This document shows, in pieces, positions 1 through 6,031 of a DNA stretch of 8,382 bases (within the stretch, counting starts at the first letter, position 1; every line of letters begins with the position of its first letter). The notes beneath the pieces were generated by a model. The model did not search any database, had not been told where the DNA came from, and saw only the letters and a program-made list of their open reading frames with translations. The stretch is taken from the NCBI GenBank assembly GCA_902494375.1, contig CABUTL010000043.1:1-8382 (forward strand). Reading direction: 5' to 3'. This DNA is from an uncultured Collinsella sp. GTDB lineage: Bacteria > Actinomycetota > Coriobacteriia > Coriobacteriales > Coriobacteriaceae. The translations under genes and the position numbers were made by a program.

Positions 1-1941
1 CCCAACCGCCCCGACTGCCTGTCCATGATCGGCATGGCCCGCGAAACCGGTGCCATCTTCGACCGCGATTTCCACGTTGAGCTGCCCGCCATCAAGGTCG
101 AGACCGGCCGCGCGACCGACGACGAGCTTTCGGTCGAGATTGCCGACGAGGGCCTGTGCGACCGCTACGTCGCCCGCATCGTGCGCAACGTGAAGGTCGG
201 CCCCTCGCCCGACTGGATGGTCAAGCGCCTCAACGCCCTGGGCGTGCGCCCGCACAACAACATCGTCGATATCACCAACTACGTGATGATGCTCACCGGC
301 CAGCCGCTGCACGCCTTTGACCTCGACACCTTTGCCGAGCGCGATGGCCACCGTCGCGTGGTGGTTCGCGCCGCCCAGCAGGACGAGAAGTTCACGACGC
401 TCGATGGCGAGGAGCGTGTGCTCGACGCCGGCATGGGCCTCATCACCGACGGCGAGCGCCCTGTGGCGTTGGCCGGCGTCATGGGCGGCATGGATTCCGA
501 GATCGAGGACGATACCGTTGACGTGATGGTCGAGAGCGCCTGCTTCAACGCCGGCCGCACCTCGCACACCAGCCGTGACCTGTCGCTGATCTCCGACGCC
601 TCCATCCGCTTTGAGCGCCAGGTCGACGAGACCGGCTGCGTGGACGTCGCCAATGTGACGTGCGCGCTTATCGAGGAGATCGCCGGCGGCGAGGTCGCCC
701 CCGGCTATGTGGACGTGTTCCCCGCGCCCAAAACCATCGACAGCATCAAGCTGCGCCTGGCCCGCGTGCGCGCCATCTGCGGCGCCGACATCGAGCCCGA
801 CTTTATCGAGCGCTCGCTCACCCGCCTGGGCTGCACCGTCGAGTGCGACGGCGAGGACTTTATGGTCACGCCGCCGAGCTTCCGTCCCGACCTACCGCGT
901 GAGATCGACCTGATCGAGGAGGTCCTGCGCCTATGGGGCATGGGTCGCGTCACGGCGACCATTCCGGCTGCCAAGAACCACATCGGCGGTCTGACGCGCG
1001 AGCAGAAGCTTACCCGCAAGGTCGGCGAGATCCTGCGCGCCTGTGGCCTCAACGAGACCACGACCTTTGGCTTTGCCGCCCCGGGCGACCTGGAGAAGAT
1101 TGGCATGTCCACCGAGGGCCGCGGCTGCCCCGTGGTTCTCATGAACCCGCTGGTAGCCGAGCAGACCGAGATGCGTCGTTCGCTGCTGCCGGGCCTGCTG
1201 CAGTCCGTGGCCTACAACGAGGCGCACGGTACGCCCAACGTGCACCTGTACGAGGTCGGCAGCCTGTTCCACGGTCGCGAGAACGCCAGCCTGCCCAAGG
1301 AGACCAAGTCCGTGGCGGGTGTGCTCTCGGGCCAGTGGAGCGAGCAGTCCTGGAACATGAAGTACCGCAAGCTGCGCTTCTTCTCTGGCAAGGGCATCGT
1401 TGAGGAACTGCTCGCCCAGCTGCGCATCGAGAAGGTTCGCTTCCGTCCCGTCGAGGGCGAGAGCTATGCCTTCCTGCAGCCGGGTCGTGCTGCCGAGGTG
1501 CTCTCGGGCGGTACCGTGCTGGGCTGGGTCGGCGAGATCCACCCCGAGGCGCGCGAGGCTATGGGCATCGACGAGGTCGTCGTTGCCTTTGAACTCGACC
1601 TGGACAAGCTGATCAAGGGTGCCCGCAACCAGGAGAACTACCGTGAGTTCTCGCAATACCCGGCCGTTGAGCACGACCTTGCTATCGTGGTCGACAACAC
1701 TGTGACCTGCGAGGATCTTGAGCGCCGTATTACCAGCGCCGGCGGCAAGTTGCTCGAGGGCGTGCGCCTGTTCGATGTCTACCGCGATCCGGTCCGCATC
1801 GGCAAGGGCAAGAAGTCCATGGCCTTTGCGCTTACGTATCGCTCCGACGACCACACGCTCACCAGCGAAGAGGTCGAAAAGGCGCACCAGAAGATCGTCG
1901 CCAAGGTGTGCAAGGGCGTAAACGGCGAGGTCCGCGGCTAG
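1..1941 (+). CDS. pheT: Phenylalanyl-tRNA synthetase beta subunit (5' truncated)
   Basis: Beta chain of the cytoplasmic alpha2-beta2 enzyme that charges tRNA-Phe; the beta chain carries the editing and tRNA-binding modules. The reading frame is open from the first base of the window, so the gene starts upstream; 646 codons remain of a protein usually near 800 residues, and the missing part would hold the N-terminal EMAP-like tRNA-binding domain. The visible fragment opens with the conserved NRPDCLS (residues 2-8), followed by the B3/B4 editing domain ending around SDASIRFER (198-206). The B5 domain (about 235-310) contains PPSFRPD (291-297) and DLIEEVLRLWG (303-313). A catalytic-like core follows, and the C-terminal ferredoxin-fold anticodon-binding domain starts near residue 547 and ends at the TAG. 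Family knowledge places pheS immediately upstream, outside the window. No frameshift or missing motif is seen in the retained part. Confidence 0.97.
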   Translation, partial: PNRPDCLSMIGMARETGAIFDRDFHVELPAIKVETGRATDDELSVEIADEGLCDRYVARIVRNVKVGPSPDWMVKRLNALGVRPHNNIVDITNYVMMLTGQPLHAFDLDTFAERDGHRRVVVRAAQQDEKFTTLDGEERVLDAGMGLITDGERPVALAGVMGGMDSEIEDDTVDVMVESACFNAGRTSHTSRDLSLISDASIRFERQVDETGCVDVANVTCALIEEIAGGEVAPGYVDVFPAPKTIDSIKLRLARVRAICGADIEPDFIERSLTRLGCTVECDGEDFMVTPPSFRPDLPREIDLIEEVLRLWGMGRVTATIPAAKNHIGGLTREQKLTRKVGEILRACGLNETTTFGFAAPGDLEKIGMSTEGRGCPVVLMNPLVAEQTEMRRSLLPGLLQSVAYNEAHGTPNVHLYEVGSLFHGRENASLPKETKSVAGVLSGQWSEQSWNMKYRKLRFFSGKGIVEELLAQLRIEKVRFRPVEGESYAFLQPGRAAEVLSGGTVLGWVGEIHPEAREAMGIDEVVVAFELDLDKLIKGARNQENYREFSQYPAVEHDLAIVVDNTVTCEDLERRITSAGGKLLEGVRLFDVYRDPVRIGKGKKSMAFALTYRSDDHTLTSEEVEKAHQKIVAKVCKGVNGEVRG

Positions 1942-2049
1942 GTCTTGCGCTGGAGTATGGGTCAGCGGTGGCTGCTGCCGAATCCTACGTGACTGCTATG
2001 GCCGGTATAAGGCGCTGCTGAGCCTGCATATATGACACGCGCATTACAT

Positions 2050-2084
2050 AACGGCGTGCTGCTTTGTCGGCAGTGCGCCGTTTT
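2050..2084 (+). terminator. Probable intrinsic terminator after pheT
   Basis: A long hairpin: bases 2050-2062 (AACGGCGTGCTGC) pair with 2070-2082 (GCAGTGCGCCGTT) as 13 consecutive pairs including two G-U wobbles, with a 7-nt loop. It is followed by a short T run (2081-2084) that overlaps the foot of the stem. It sits 108 nt after the pheT stop codon. The T run is short, so termination may be partial. The -35 element of the next promoter lies in the loop. Confidence 0.6.
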
Positions 2085-2092
2085 GCTATGAT
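2064..2092 (+). promoter_or_regulatory. Predicted sigma70-type promoter of the cbiMQO operon
   Basis: TTGTCG (2064-2069, 4 of 6 matches to TTGACA) and TATGAT (2087-2092, 5 of 6 matches to TATAAT) are separated by the optimal 17 bp, and a TGC precedes the -10 hexamer as an extended -10. Transcription would begin near 2098-2100, giving a leader of roughly 90 nt before cbiM. The -35 hexamer falls in the loop of the predicted pheT terminator hairpin. Confidence 0.7.
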
Positions 2093-2102
2093 AGCCCGCG
2101 GC

Positions 2103-2130
2103 GTGTTACGAATCATCGTGCTCGTAACAC
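2103..2130. promoter_or_regulatory. Perfect dyad, candidate NikR-type operator
   Basis: GTGTTACGA (2103-2111) and TCGTAACAC (2122-2130) are exact reverse complements with a 10-bp centre; written otherwise it is GTGTTAC-N14-GTAACAC. It begins only a few bases after the predicted start of the cbiM transcript, an ideal position for a repressor. From memory, GTGTTAC-N13/14-GTAACAC is the signal described for the nickel repressor NikR in Desulfovibrio-like bacteria, and the gene controlled here is a Co/Ni transporter. The same bases could form a 9-bp RNA hairpin in the leader, so an RNA role is the main alternative. No nikR gene is in the window. Confidence 0.55.
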
Positions 2131-2187
2131 TGATGAAATGGTTCAAGCGGCGCTGCAATCCCATGCGCCGGCAACCGGGAGGCGTAT

Positions 2188-3273
2188 ATGCACATTCCAG
2201 ACAACTACCTGTCCCCGCAGACCGATGCCGTCATGGCGGTGGCGATGGTGCCCGTATGGGTTCACTGCATCAAGAAAGTGCGCGCCACGCTCGATCGCGA
2301 GCATATGGCCTTTCTGGGTATTTGCGCTGCGTTCTCCTTTTTGCTCATGATGTTTAACGTTCCGCTGCCCGGTGGCACCACAGGCCACGCCGTCGGCGGC
2401 GCACTCATCGCGCTGCTGCTGGGCCCCGAGGCCGCGGCTATCGCTGTCTCGGTCGCGCTGGCGCTGCAGGCGCTGCTGTTTGGCGACGGCGGCGTTCTGT
2501 CGTTTGGCGCCAACTGCTTTAACATGGCCTTTGTGTTGCCGTTTGTCGCTGCTATCGTGTTCCGTGCGCTCAACAGCCGTCTGCACGACAAGAGCTGGGG
2601 CACCTCGGTTTCTGCCATCGTGAGCGGTTGGGTCGGCCTGTGCCTGGCGGCCCTGTGCGCGGCAATCGAGTTTGGTATTCAGCCGATGCTCTTTACCAAC
2701 GCTTCGGGCGCTCCGCTGTACTGCCCCTTCCCGCTGTCTGTTGCTATCCCTGCCATGTTGATCCCGCATATGCTGGTTGCCGGCGTGATCGAGGGCGTGG
2801 CGACGGCCGCCATCTACGGTTTCATTAAGAAGACGGCGCCGAGCGTTATCGTCGGGCCCGAGGCCGTCGATGGCCAGCTTGCTGCCGAGGGCGCTGCTGC
2901 CAAGAAGACCTCGCTGGTCCCCACGCTCATCCTGGTTGCCGTGCTTGTCGTGGCCACGCCGCTGGGCCTGCTGGCCACGGGTGACGCCTGGGGCGAGTGG
3001 GACGCCGAGGGCGCCGCGACCGCCGTTCAGGAGGCTGGCGACGACAGCCTGCAGGCTTCGGTCGGCCTCGATACCCCGACCTTTGCCGATGCCCTGCCCA
3101 CGGGCGATTATCTGCAGGCCTATTCCGAGGAGCAGGGCCTTGGCTTTGCCGGCCAGGCCGCGATGTATATTCTTTCGGGCGTGATTGGCGTGGCGGTGCT
3201 CACCATCGCATTCCGCCTGGTCTCGCTGACGGTCAAGGAAAGCGGTGCTCATGGCAATAGCCGAGCTGCCTAG
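2188..3273 (+). CDS. cbiM: Cobalt/nickel ECF transporter substrate-specific component CbiM/NikM with C-terminal extension
   Basis: Membrane S-component that binds Co2+ or Ni2+ and delivers it through the energy-coupling module encoded by the next two genes. The ATG is supported by GGGAGG (2177-2182) 5 nt upstream and by the family N-terminus MHIPD; in this family the free N-terminus, His2 and a later His coordinate the metal, and here that His is at position 67 (TTGHAVGG). The CbiM domain spans about residues 1-215, with the conserved stretch GDGGVLSFGANCFNMA (99-114) and several hydrophobic helices. A charged linker follows, then a second module (about 245-350) with a membrane helix, the segment ATPLGLLATGDAWGEW, a roughly 55-residue loop probably outside the membrane, and a final helix. 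This C-terminal part probably replaces the separate CbiN/NikN subunit, for which no gene is present. Metal choice (Co or Ni) cannot be read from sequence; nikM is the alternative name. Confidence 0.9.
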   Translation: MHIPDNYLSPQTDAVMAVAMVPVWVHCIKKVRATLDREHMAFLGICAAFSFLLMMFNVPLPGGTTGHAVGGALIALLLGPEAAAIAVSVALALQALLFGDGGVLSFGANCFNMAFVLPFVAAIVFRALNSRLHDKSWGTSVSAIVSGWVGLCLAALCAAIEFGIQPMLFTNASGAPLYCPFPLSVAIPAMLIPHMLVAGVIEGVATAAIYGFIKKTAPSVIVGPEAVDGQLAAEGAAAKKTSLVPTLILVAVLVVATPLGLLATGDAWGEWDAEGAATAVQEAGDDSLQASVGLDTPTFADALPTGDYLQAYSEEQGLGFAGQAAMYILSGVIGVAVLTIAFRLVSLTVKESGAHGNSRAA

Positions 3274-4087
3274 CTGGCTTGCGGCCGAGGAGCGATACGA
3301 GCCCGCGGGGGCTCGGCATCGTGTGATGCAAAAGAATGTCCTGCACCTGGCGAGCCTGCTTGAGCGGGTTCGCCTGGGTGGAGGCGCGCACGAGGGCGGG
3401 TCGATGGTCGACCGCGCCCTTTCTTGCGTTTCGGCTCCGGTGCGCCTGGTGGGGATGCTCGTTTGCGTCCTGTGCGTGTGCCTGGCGCAGAGTCCGCTGT
3501 ACCTCATGTTGATGGCGGCAATCGCGTTGGTGCTCGTTGCCGTGCGCCCCGCACGCGGGCTGCGCGCGACCTTTGTGCCGGCGCTTGGCGCCGCGGGGCT
3601 CGCCGTGGTTTTGGCGCTGCCTGCCCTGCTGCTGGGCGCTTCCGCTACGGGCGCCATGCTCAAAATTGCGCTTAAGACGTTCATTAACGTGTCGCTCGTG
3701 CTGGGCGTTTCGTGGACGCTCACCTGGAGCCGCATGTCGGCGGCGCTCAAGATGCTGCATCTACCCGACGAGGTCATCTTTACGTTTGATATGGCGCTCA
3801 AGCACATTGAGGTGCTGGGTCGCACGGCGCACAATCTGTGCGAATCGGTCATGCTGCGCAGCGTTGGCCGTGCGCCTGAGGGATTTTCGCGTACCGATTC
3901 GATCGCGGGTATCATGGGCATGACCTTTATCAAGGCGATGGAATGCAGCCATGCGATGGACGAGGCCATGCTCTGCCGTGGCTTTGCCGGCGCGTATCCG
4001 GCTCCCGCGCGGAGCGGCTTTGGCTGGCGCGATGCGGTCTATGCGGTCGGCGTGGCGTTGCTCGCCGTGTTGTGTGCGGTACTGTAA
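3251..4087 (+). CDS. cbiQ: ECF transporter transmembrane (T) component CbiQ
   Basis: Integral membrane coupling protein that links the CbiM component to the ATPase. Chosen start ATG 3251 gives 278 residues and overlaps the end of cbiM by 23 nt, implying translational coupling. An in-frame GTG at 3245 is a close alternative, since AAGGA (3235-3239) stands 5 nt before it and 11 nt before the ATG. Hydrophobic helices lie near residues 63-81, 83-98, 107-129, 138-155 and 260-278. Between them is the cytoplasmic coupling region: LHLPDEVIFTFDMALKHIEVL (169-189), a first Arg-containing helix near LRSVGR (202-207), and the conserved AMLCRGF (239-245) with Arg243, matching the Ala-Arg-Gly type coupling motif that docks into the ATPase. 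The hydrophilic N-terminus of about 55 residues is somewhat longer than usual. Divergent in sequence, as is normal for this family; position between cbiM and cbiO makes the call firm. Confidence 0.88.
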   Translation: MAIAELPSWLAAEERYEPAGARHRVMQKNVLHLASLLERVRLGGGAHEGGSMVDRALSCVSAPVRLVGMLVCVLCVCLAQSPLYLMLMAAIALVLVAVRPARGLRATFVPALGAAGLAVVLALPALLLGASATGAMLKIALKTFINVSLVLGVSWTLTWSRMSAALKMLHLPDEVIFTFDMALKHIEVLGRTAHNLCESVMLRSVGRAPEGFSRTDSIAGIMGMTFIKAMECSHAMDEAMLCRGFAGAYPAPARSGFGWRDAVYAVGVALLAVLCAVL

Positions 4088-4131
4088 CGCGGGCGGTCTA
4101 GCCGTCGATGTGAGTAGGGAAGGGCGACGTT

Positions 4132-4902
4132 TTGACGATTGATATGAATAGTGCGGCGGGCACGAACGGTGCGGGCGGCGCCGAGGTCGTTCCGCTCATC
4201 GAGCTGCGCGACGTGGTGTTCTCCTATGCGGGGCATACGGTTGTCGATGGCGTGTCGCTGCAGGTCGATCGTGGTGAACTCGTTGCCCTGCTCGGTCCCA
4301 ACGGCTGCGGCAAGACGACGATTATGCGTCTTATTAACGGCCTTGAACTCGCGGACGCAGGGGCATACCTGTTTGACGGGCACGTGGTCGATGCGGCGTA
4401 TCTGAAGGATTCTGCTGCTGCTCAGAAGTTCCACCAGCGCGTGGGCTTCGTATTCCAAAACGCCGATGCCCAGCTGTTCTGCGCCACGGTGGGCGAGGAA
4501 GTTGCTTTTGGTCCCGCGCAGATGGGGCTGCCGGCAGACGAGCTCGAGCGCCGCGTGCGCGATGCCATGGGGCTGTTCCAGGTTGCCGACCTTGCCGACG
4601 CCTCTCCCTATCAGCTCTCGGGCGGGCAAAAGAAGCGTGTGGCGCTGGCGGCAGTTGTATCGATGAACCCCGATATCCTAGTGCTCGATGAGCCCACCAA
4701 TGGGCTCGACGAGGATTCATGCGACATCGTGGTCAACTTCTTGCTGGCCTACGTCGCGGCGGGTAAGACGGTCTTGATGAGCACGCATCACCAGGATTTG
4801 GTGCGACGCCTGGGTGCCCGTGCAATCTATATCGATCGATATCACCATGTGGTCGAGACGCCTTCGCCGTCGTATGGAACCGAAAGCGGTACTACGGACT
4901 AG
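4132..4902 (+). CDS. cbiO: ECF transporter ATP-binding protein CbiO
   Basis: Cytoplasmic ABC ATPase that powers cobalt/nickel uptake with CbiM and CbiQ. All diagnostic motifs are intact: Walker A GPNGCGKTT (55-63), Q-loop Gln109 in VFQNADAQLF, signature LSGGQ (162-166), Walker B ILVLDEPT (182-189), D-loop NGLDED, and switch His219 in STHHQD. The start is taken as TTG 4132 because the purine-rich AGGGAAGGG (4116-4124) lies 7 nt before it; the in-frame ATG at 4144 would be 19 nt away, too far. The result is a 256-residue protein with a Gly/Ala-rich head of about 20 residues before the first ABC strand. It follows cbiQ after 44 nt and closes the operon. Only one ATPase gene is present, so the module is presumably a CbiO homodimer, as in dedicated Co/Ni systems rather than the shared EcfA1/EcfA2 type. 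Confidence 0.93.
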   Translation: MTIDMNSAAGTNGAGGAEVVPLIELRDVVFSYAGHTVVDGVSLQVDRGELVALLGPNGCGKTTIMRLINGLELADAGAYLFDGHVVDAAYLKDSAAAQKFHQRVGFVFQNADAQLFCATVGEEVAFGPAQMGLPADELERRVRDAMGLFQVADLADASPYQLSGGQKKRVALAAVVSMNPDILVLDEPTNGLDEDSCDIVVNFLLAYVAAGKTVLMSTHHQDLVRRLGARAIYIDRYHHVVETPSPSYGTESGTTD

Positions 4903-4922
4903 CTGCTGCGTAGAGCGTGCGT

Positions 4923-4940
4923 AGCCGCCCGCGCGGCTTT
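4923..4940 (+). terminator. Weak terminator-like hairpin after cbiO
   Basis: AGCCGC (4923-4928) pairs with GCGGCT (4933-4938) across a 4-nt loop and is followed by only two more T residues. It lies 20 nt after the cbiO stop codon. The short stem and near absence of a T tract make it a weak candidate; read-through into the next gene is possible. Confidence 0.3.
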
Positions 4941-4947
4941 GCCGTGA

Positions 4948-4956
4948 TGGTATAGT
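4948..4956 (+). promoter_or_regulatory. Candidate extended -10 promoter for the PLC-family gene
   Basis: TGG followed by TATAGT (4951-4956) gives an extended -10 element with 5 of 6 matches to TATAAT. No convincing -35 hexamer is seen 16-18 bp upstream, where GC-rich hairpin sequence lies. Transcription would begin near 4962-4964, leaving a leader of about 20 nt to the ATG at 4983. Confidence 0.4.
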
Positions 4957-4982
4957 TATCCAGGTTTTTTATGGGGGTGGCG

Positions 4983-5831
4983 ATGCCAAGTTGGAACATT
5001 CATATCGCTCAGACGGAGCGTTTGCTGGAGCGCACCGGTGCACTTGCCAATAGCGTGCGCGACCGCAATGCCTTTTTGTTTGGCTGCGTGGTTCCGGATA
5101 TTTTCGTGGGCTATATGGTCCCTGGCATCGCCGATCCCATCCCGTACCGCATTACGCACTTTGCCAAGCCCGAGCCTATCCCTAAGCCGCGTGAGCACGA
5201 GTTCTGGGATACCTATGTGGCACCGTTGCTTAAAAGTTCGCCCACCGGTGCGCCAGCCGCGGCGACCTCGATTATCGAGGAGCGCGAGCGACTGAATCGC
5301 GTGCACTATCCCCAGCGCTACAGGGATGCTGAGCCGGTTGTCGGTCCCGGCGCTCGTGAGTTCTCGCTTGCGTCCGAAGATGTGGCGCAGTCGTTGCTCG
5401 ATTTGACACTGGGTGTCTGGTCGCATCTGGTGGCCGATACCGTATGGAATACGCGCGTGAATCAGTACCTGGAGGCGCACGGCGGCAAGCCGTGCGAGGA
5501 GTTCCGCATTAAAAAGCAAGGCGACTTTGACTGGTTCGGCAAGACGCTCGGCATTGTTTCGATTCCGCGCGCGACCGATCGCCTGTATACTGCGGCGACG
5601 CGTTTTGGGCAGTATCCCATCCATAAGGAGTATGTGCTCAAGACCATCGGCGTTATGCACGAGATCGTGCGCGAAAACCCCGGCGAGCCCGACCATCCGC
5701 CATACCGCCTGCTGACCGAGAAATTCTTCGACGCAACGTTTACCGAGGTCATCGAGCTGACCGAGGCGGGCTTTGCGGCTCGCGTTGCCGCTTCTGACGT
5801 CCCCGCAGTCCCCCTGATCGCTAGCTGCTAG
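4983..5831 (+). CDS. Zinc-dependent phospholipase C family protein
   Basis: Probable member of the Zn-dependent phospholipase C / S1-P1 nuclease-like helical fold family (the group often annotated as zinc dependent phospholipase C); substrate unknown. The hallmark is the N-terminal MPSWNIHIA, with Trp4 and His7 as expected metal or active-site residues. Asp39 (VVPDIF), His59 (RITHF) and the HxxxD pair His148/Asp152 in WSHLVADTVW complete a plausible metal set. It has 282 residues, no signal peptide and no clear membrane helix, so it is probably cytoplasmic, unlike secreted clostridial alpha-toxin relatives. Start: ATG 4983 is preferred because GGGGGTGG (4973-4980) precedes it and MPSWNIH is the family N-terminus; ATG 4971 would add four residues but has poor ribosome-binding context. 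It follows cbiO by 80 nt on the same strand with no evident functional link. Family membership is moderately certain; enzymatic activity is inference. Confidence 0.65.
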   Translation: MPSWNIHIAQTERLLERTGALANSVRDRNAFLFGCVVPDIFVGYMVPGIADPIPYRITHFAKPEPIPKPREHEFWDTYVAPLLKSSPTGAPAAATSIIEERERLNRVHYPQRYRDAEPVVGPGAREFSLASEDVAQSLLDLTLGVWSHLVADTVWNTRVNQYLEAHGGKPCEEFRIKKQGDFDWFGKTLGIVSIPRATDRLYTAATRFGQYPIHKEYVLKTIGVMHEIVRENPGEPDHPPYRLLTEKFFDATFTEVIELTEAGFAARVAASDVPAVPLIASC

Positions 5832-5967
5832 CCGGCCGGCTTGACGGTGAACAGTTCATCCCAATTGACCAACGGCTCCCGTCGCAGGCGTCTTCGGTGG
5901 TGCGCTCGGCATCGGAGAGGCTTGCGACTGAACGCAAATCGATGAGGCGGCATATGAAGAAGGTCTT

Positions 5968-5998
5968 AAAAAAGCCCGGAAGGCAATGCCTTCCGGGC
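5968..5998 (-). terminator. Strong intrinsic terminator of pyk
   Basis: Read on the minus strand, a perfect 11-bp stem (GCCCGGAAGGC at 5974-5984 with GCCTTCCGGGC at 5988-5998, 3-nt loop) is followed by six T residues (A run at 5968-5973 on the plus strand). It starts 34 nt after the pyk stop codon. On the plus strand the stem is followed by CCCTTT, so it may also weakly stop transcripts arriving from the convergent phospholipase-like gene, which has no clear terminator of its own. Confidence 0.9.
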
Positions 5999-6031
5999 CC
6001 TTTGCAATGCAAATCTGCTTGCAAGTACGAT

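Noticed and set aside
931..1887. 318-codon open frame opposite pheT
   Set aside because: Antisense shadow of a highly conserved gene; no ribosome-binding site or recognisable motif.
2103..2136. H-type pseudoknot between the dyad loop (TCATC, 2113-2117) and GATGA (2132-2136)
   Set aside because: Only one nucleotide would have to span the 9-bp stem, which is sterically implausible.
2099..2187. Cobalamin or NiCo riboswitch in the cbiM leader
   Set aside because: The leader is only about 90 nt and lacks the B12-box sequences and the conserved NiCo junction bases that I know. Its main feature is the dyad at 2103-2130, better explained as a protein-binding site. Small GC hairpins (2148-2170 and 2168-2178) are present but not class-defining.
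2143..3969. 608-codon open frame on the minus strand across cbiM and cbiQ
   Set aside because: It is antisense to two well-supported membrane-protein genes and arises from their strong third-position GC bias, which suppresses antisense stops. Its product shows no recognisable domain and is low-complexity and basic in places.
5831..5840. GCCGGCCGGC palindrome after the phospholipase-like gene as a terminator
   Set aside because: It overlaps the stop codon, has no usable loop and no following T tract; such GC palindromes are common at this base composition.
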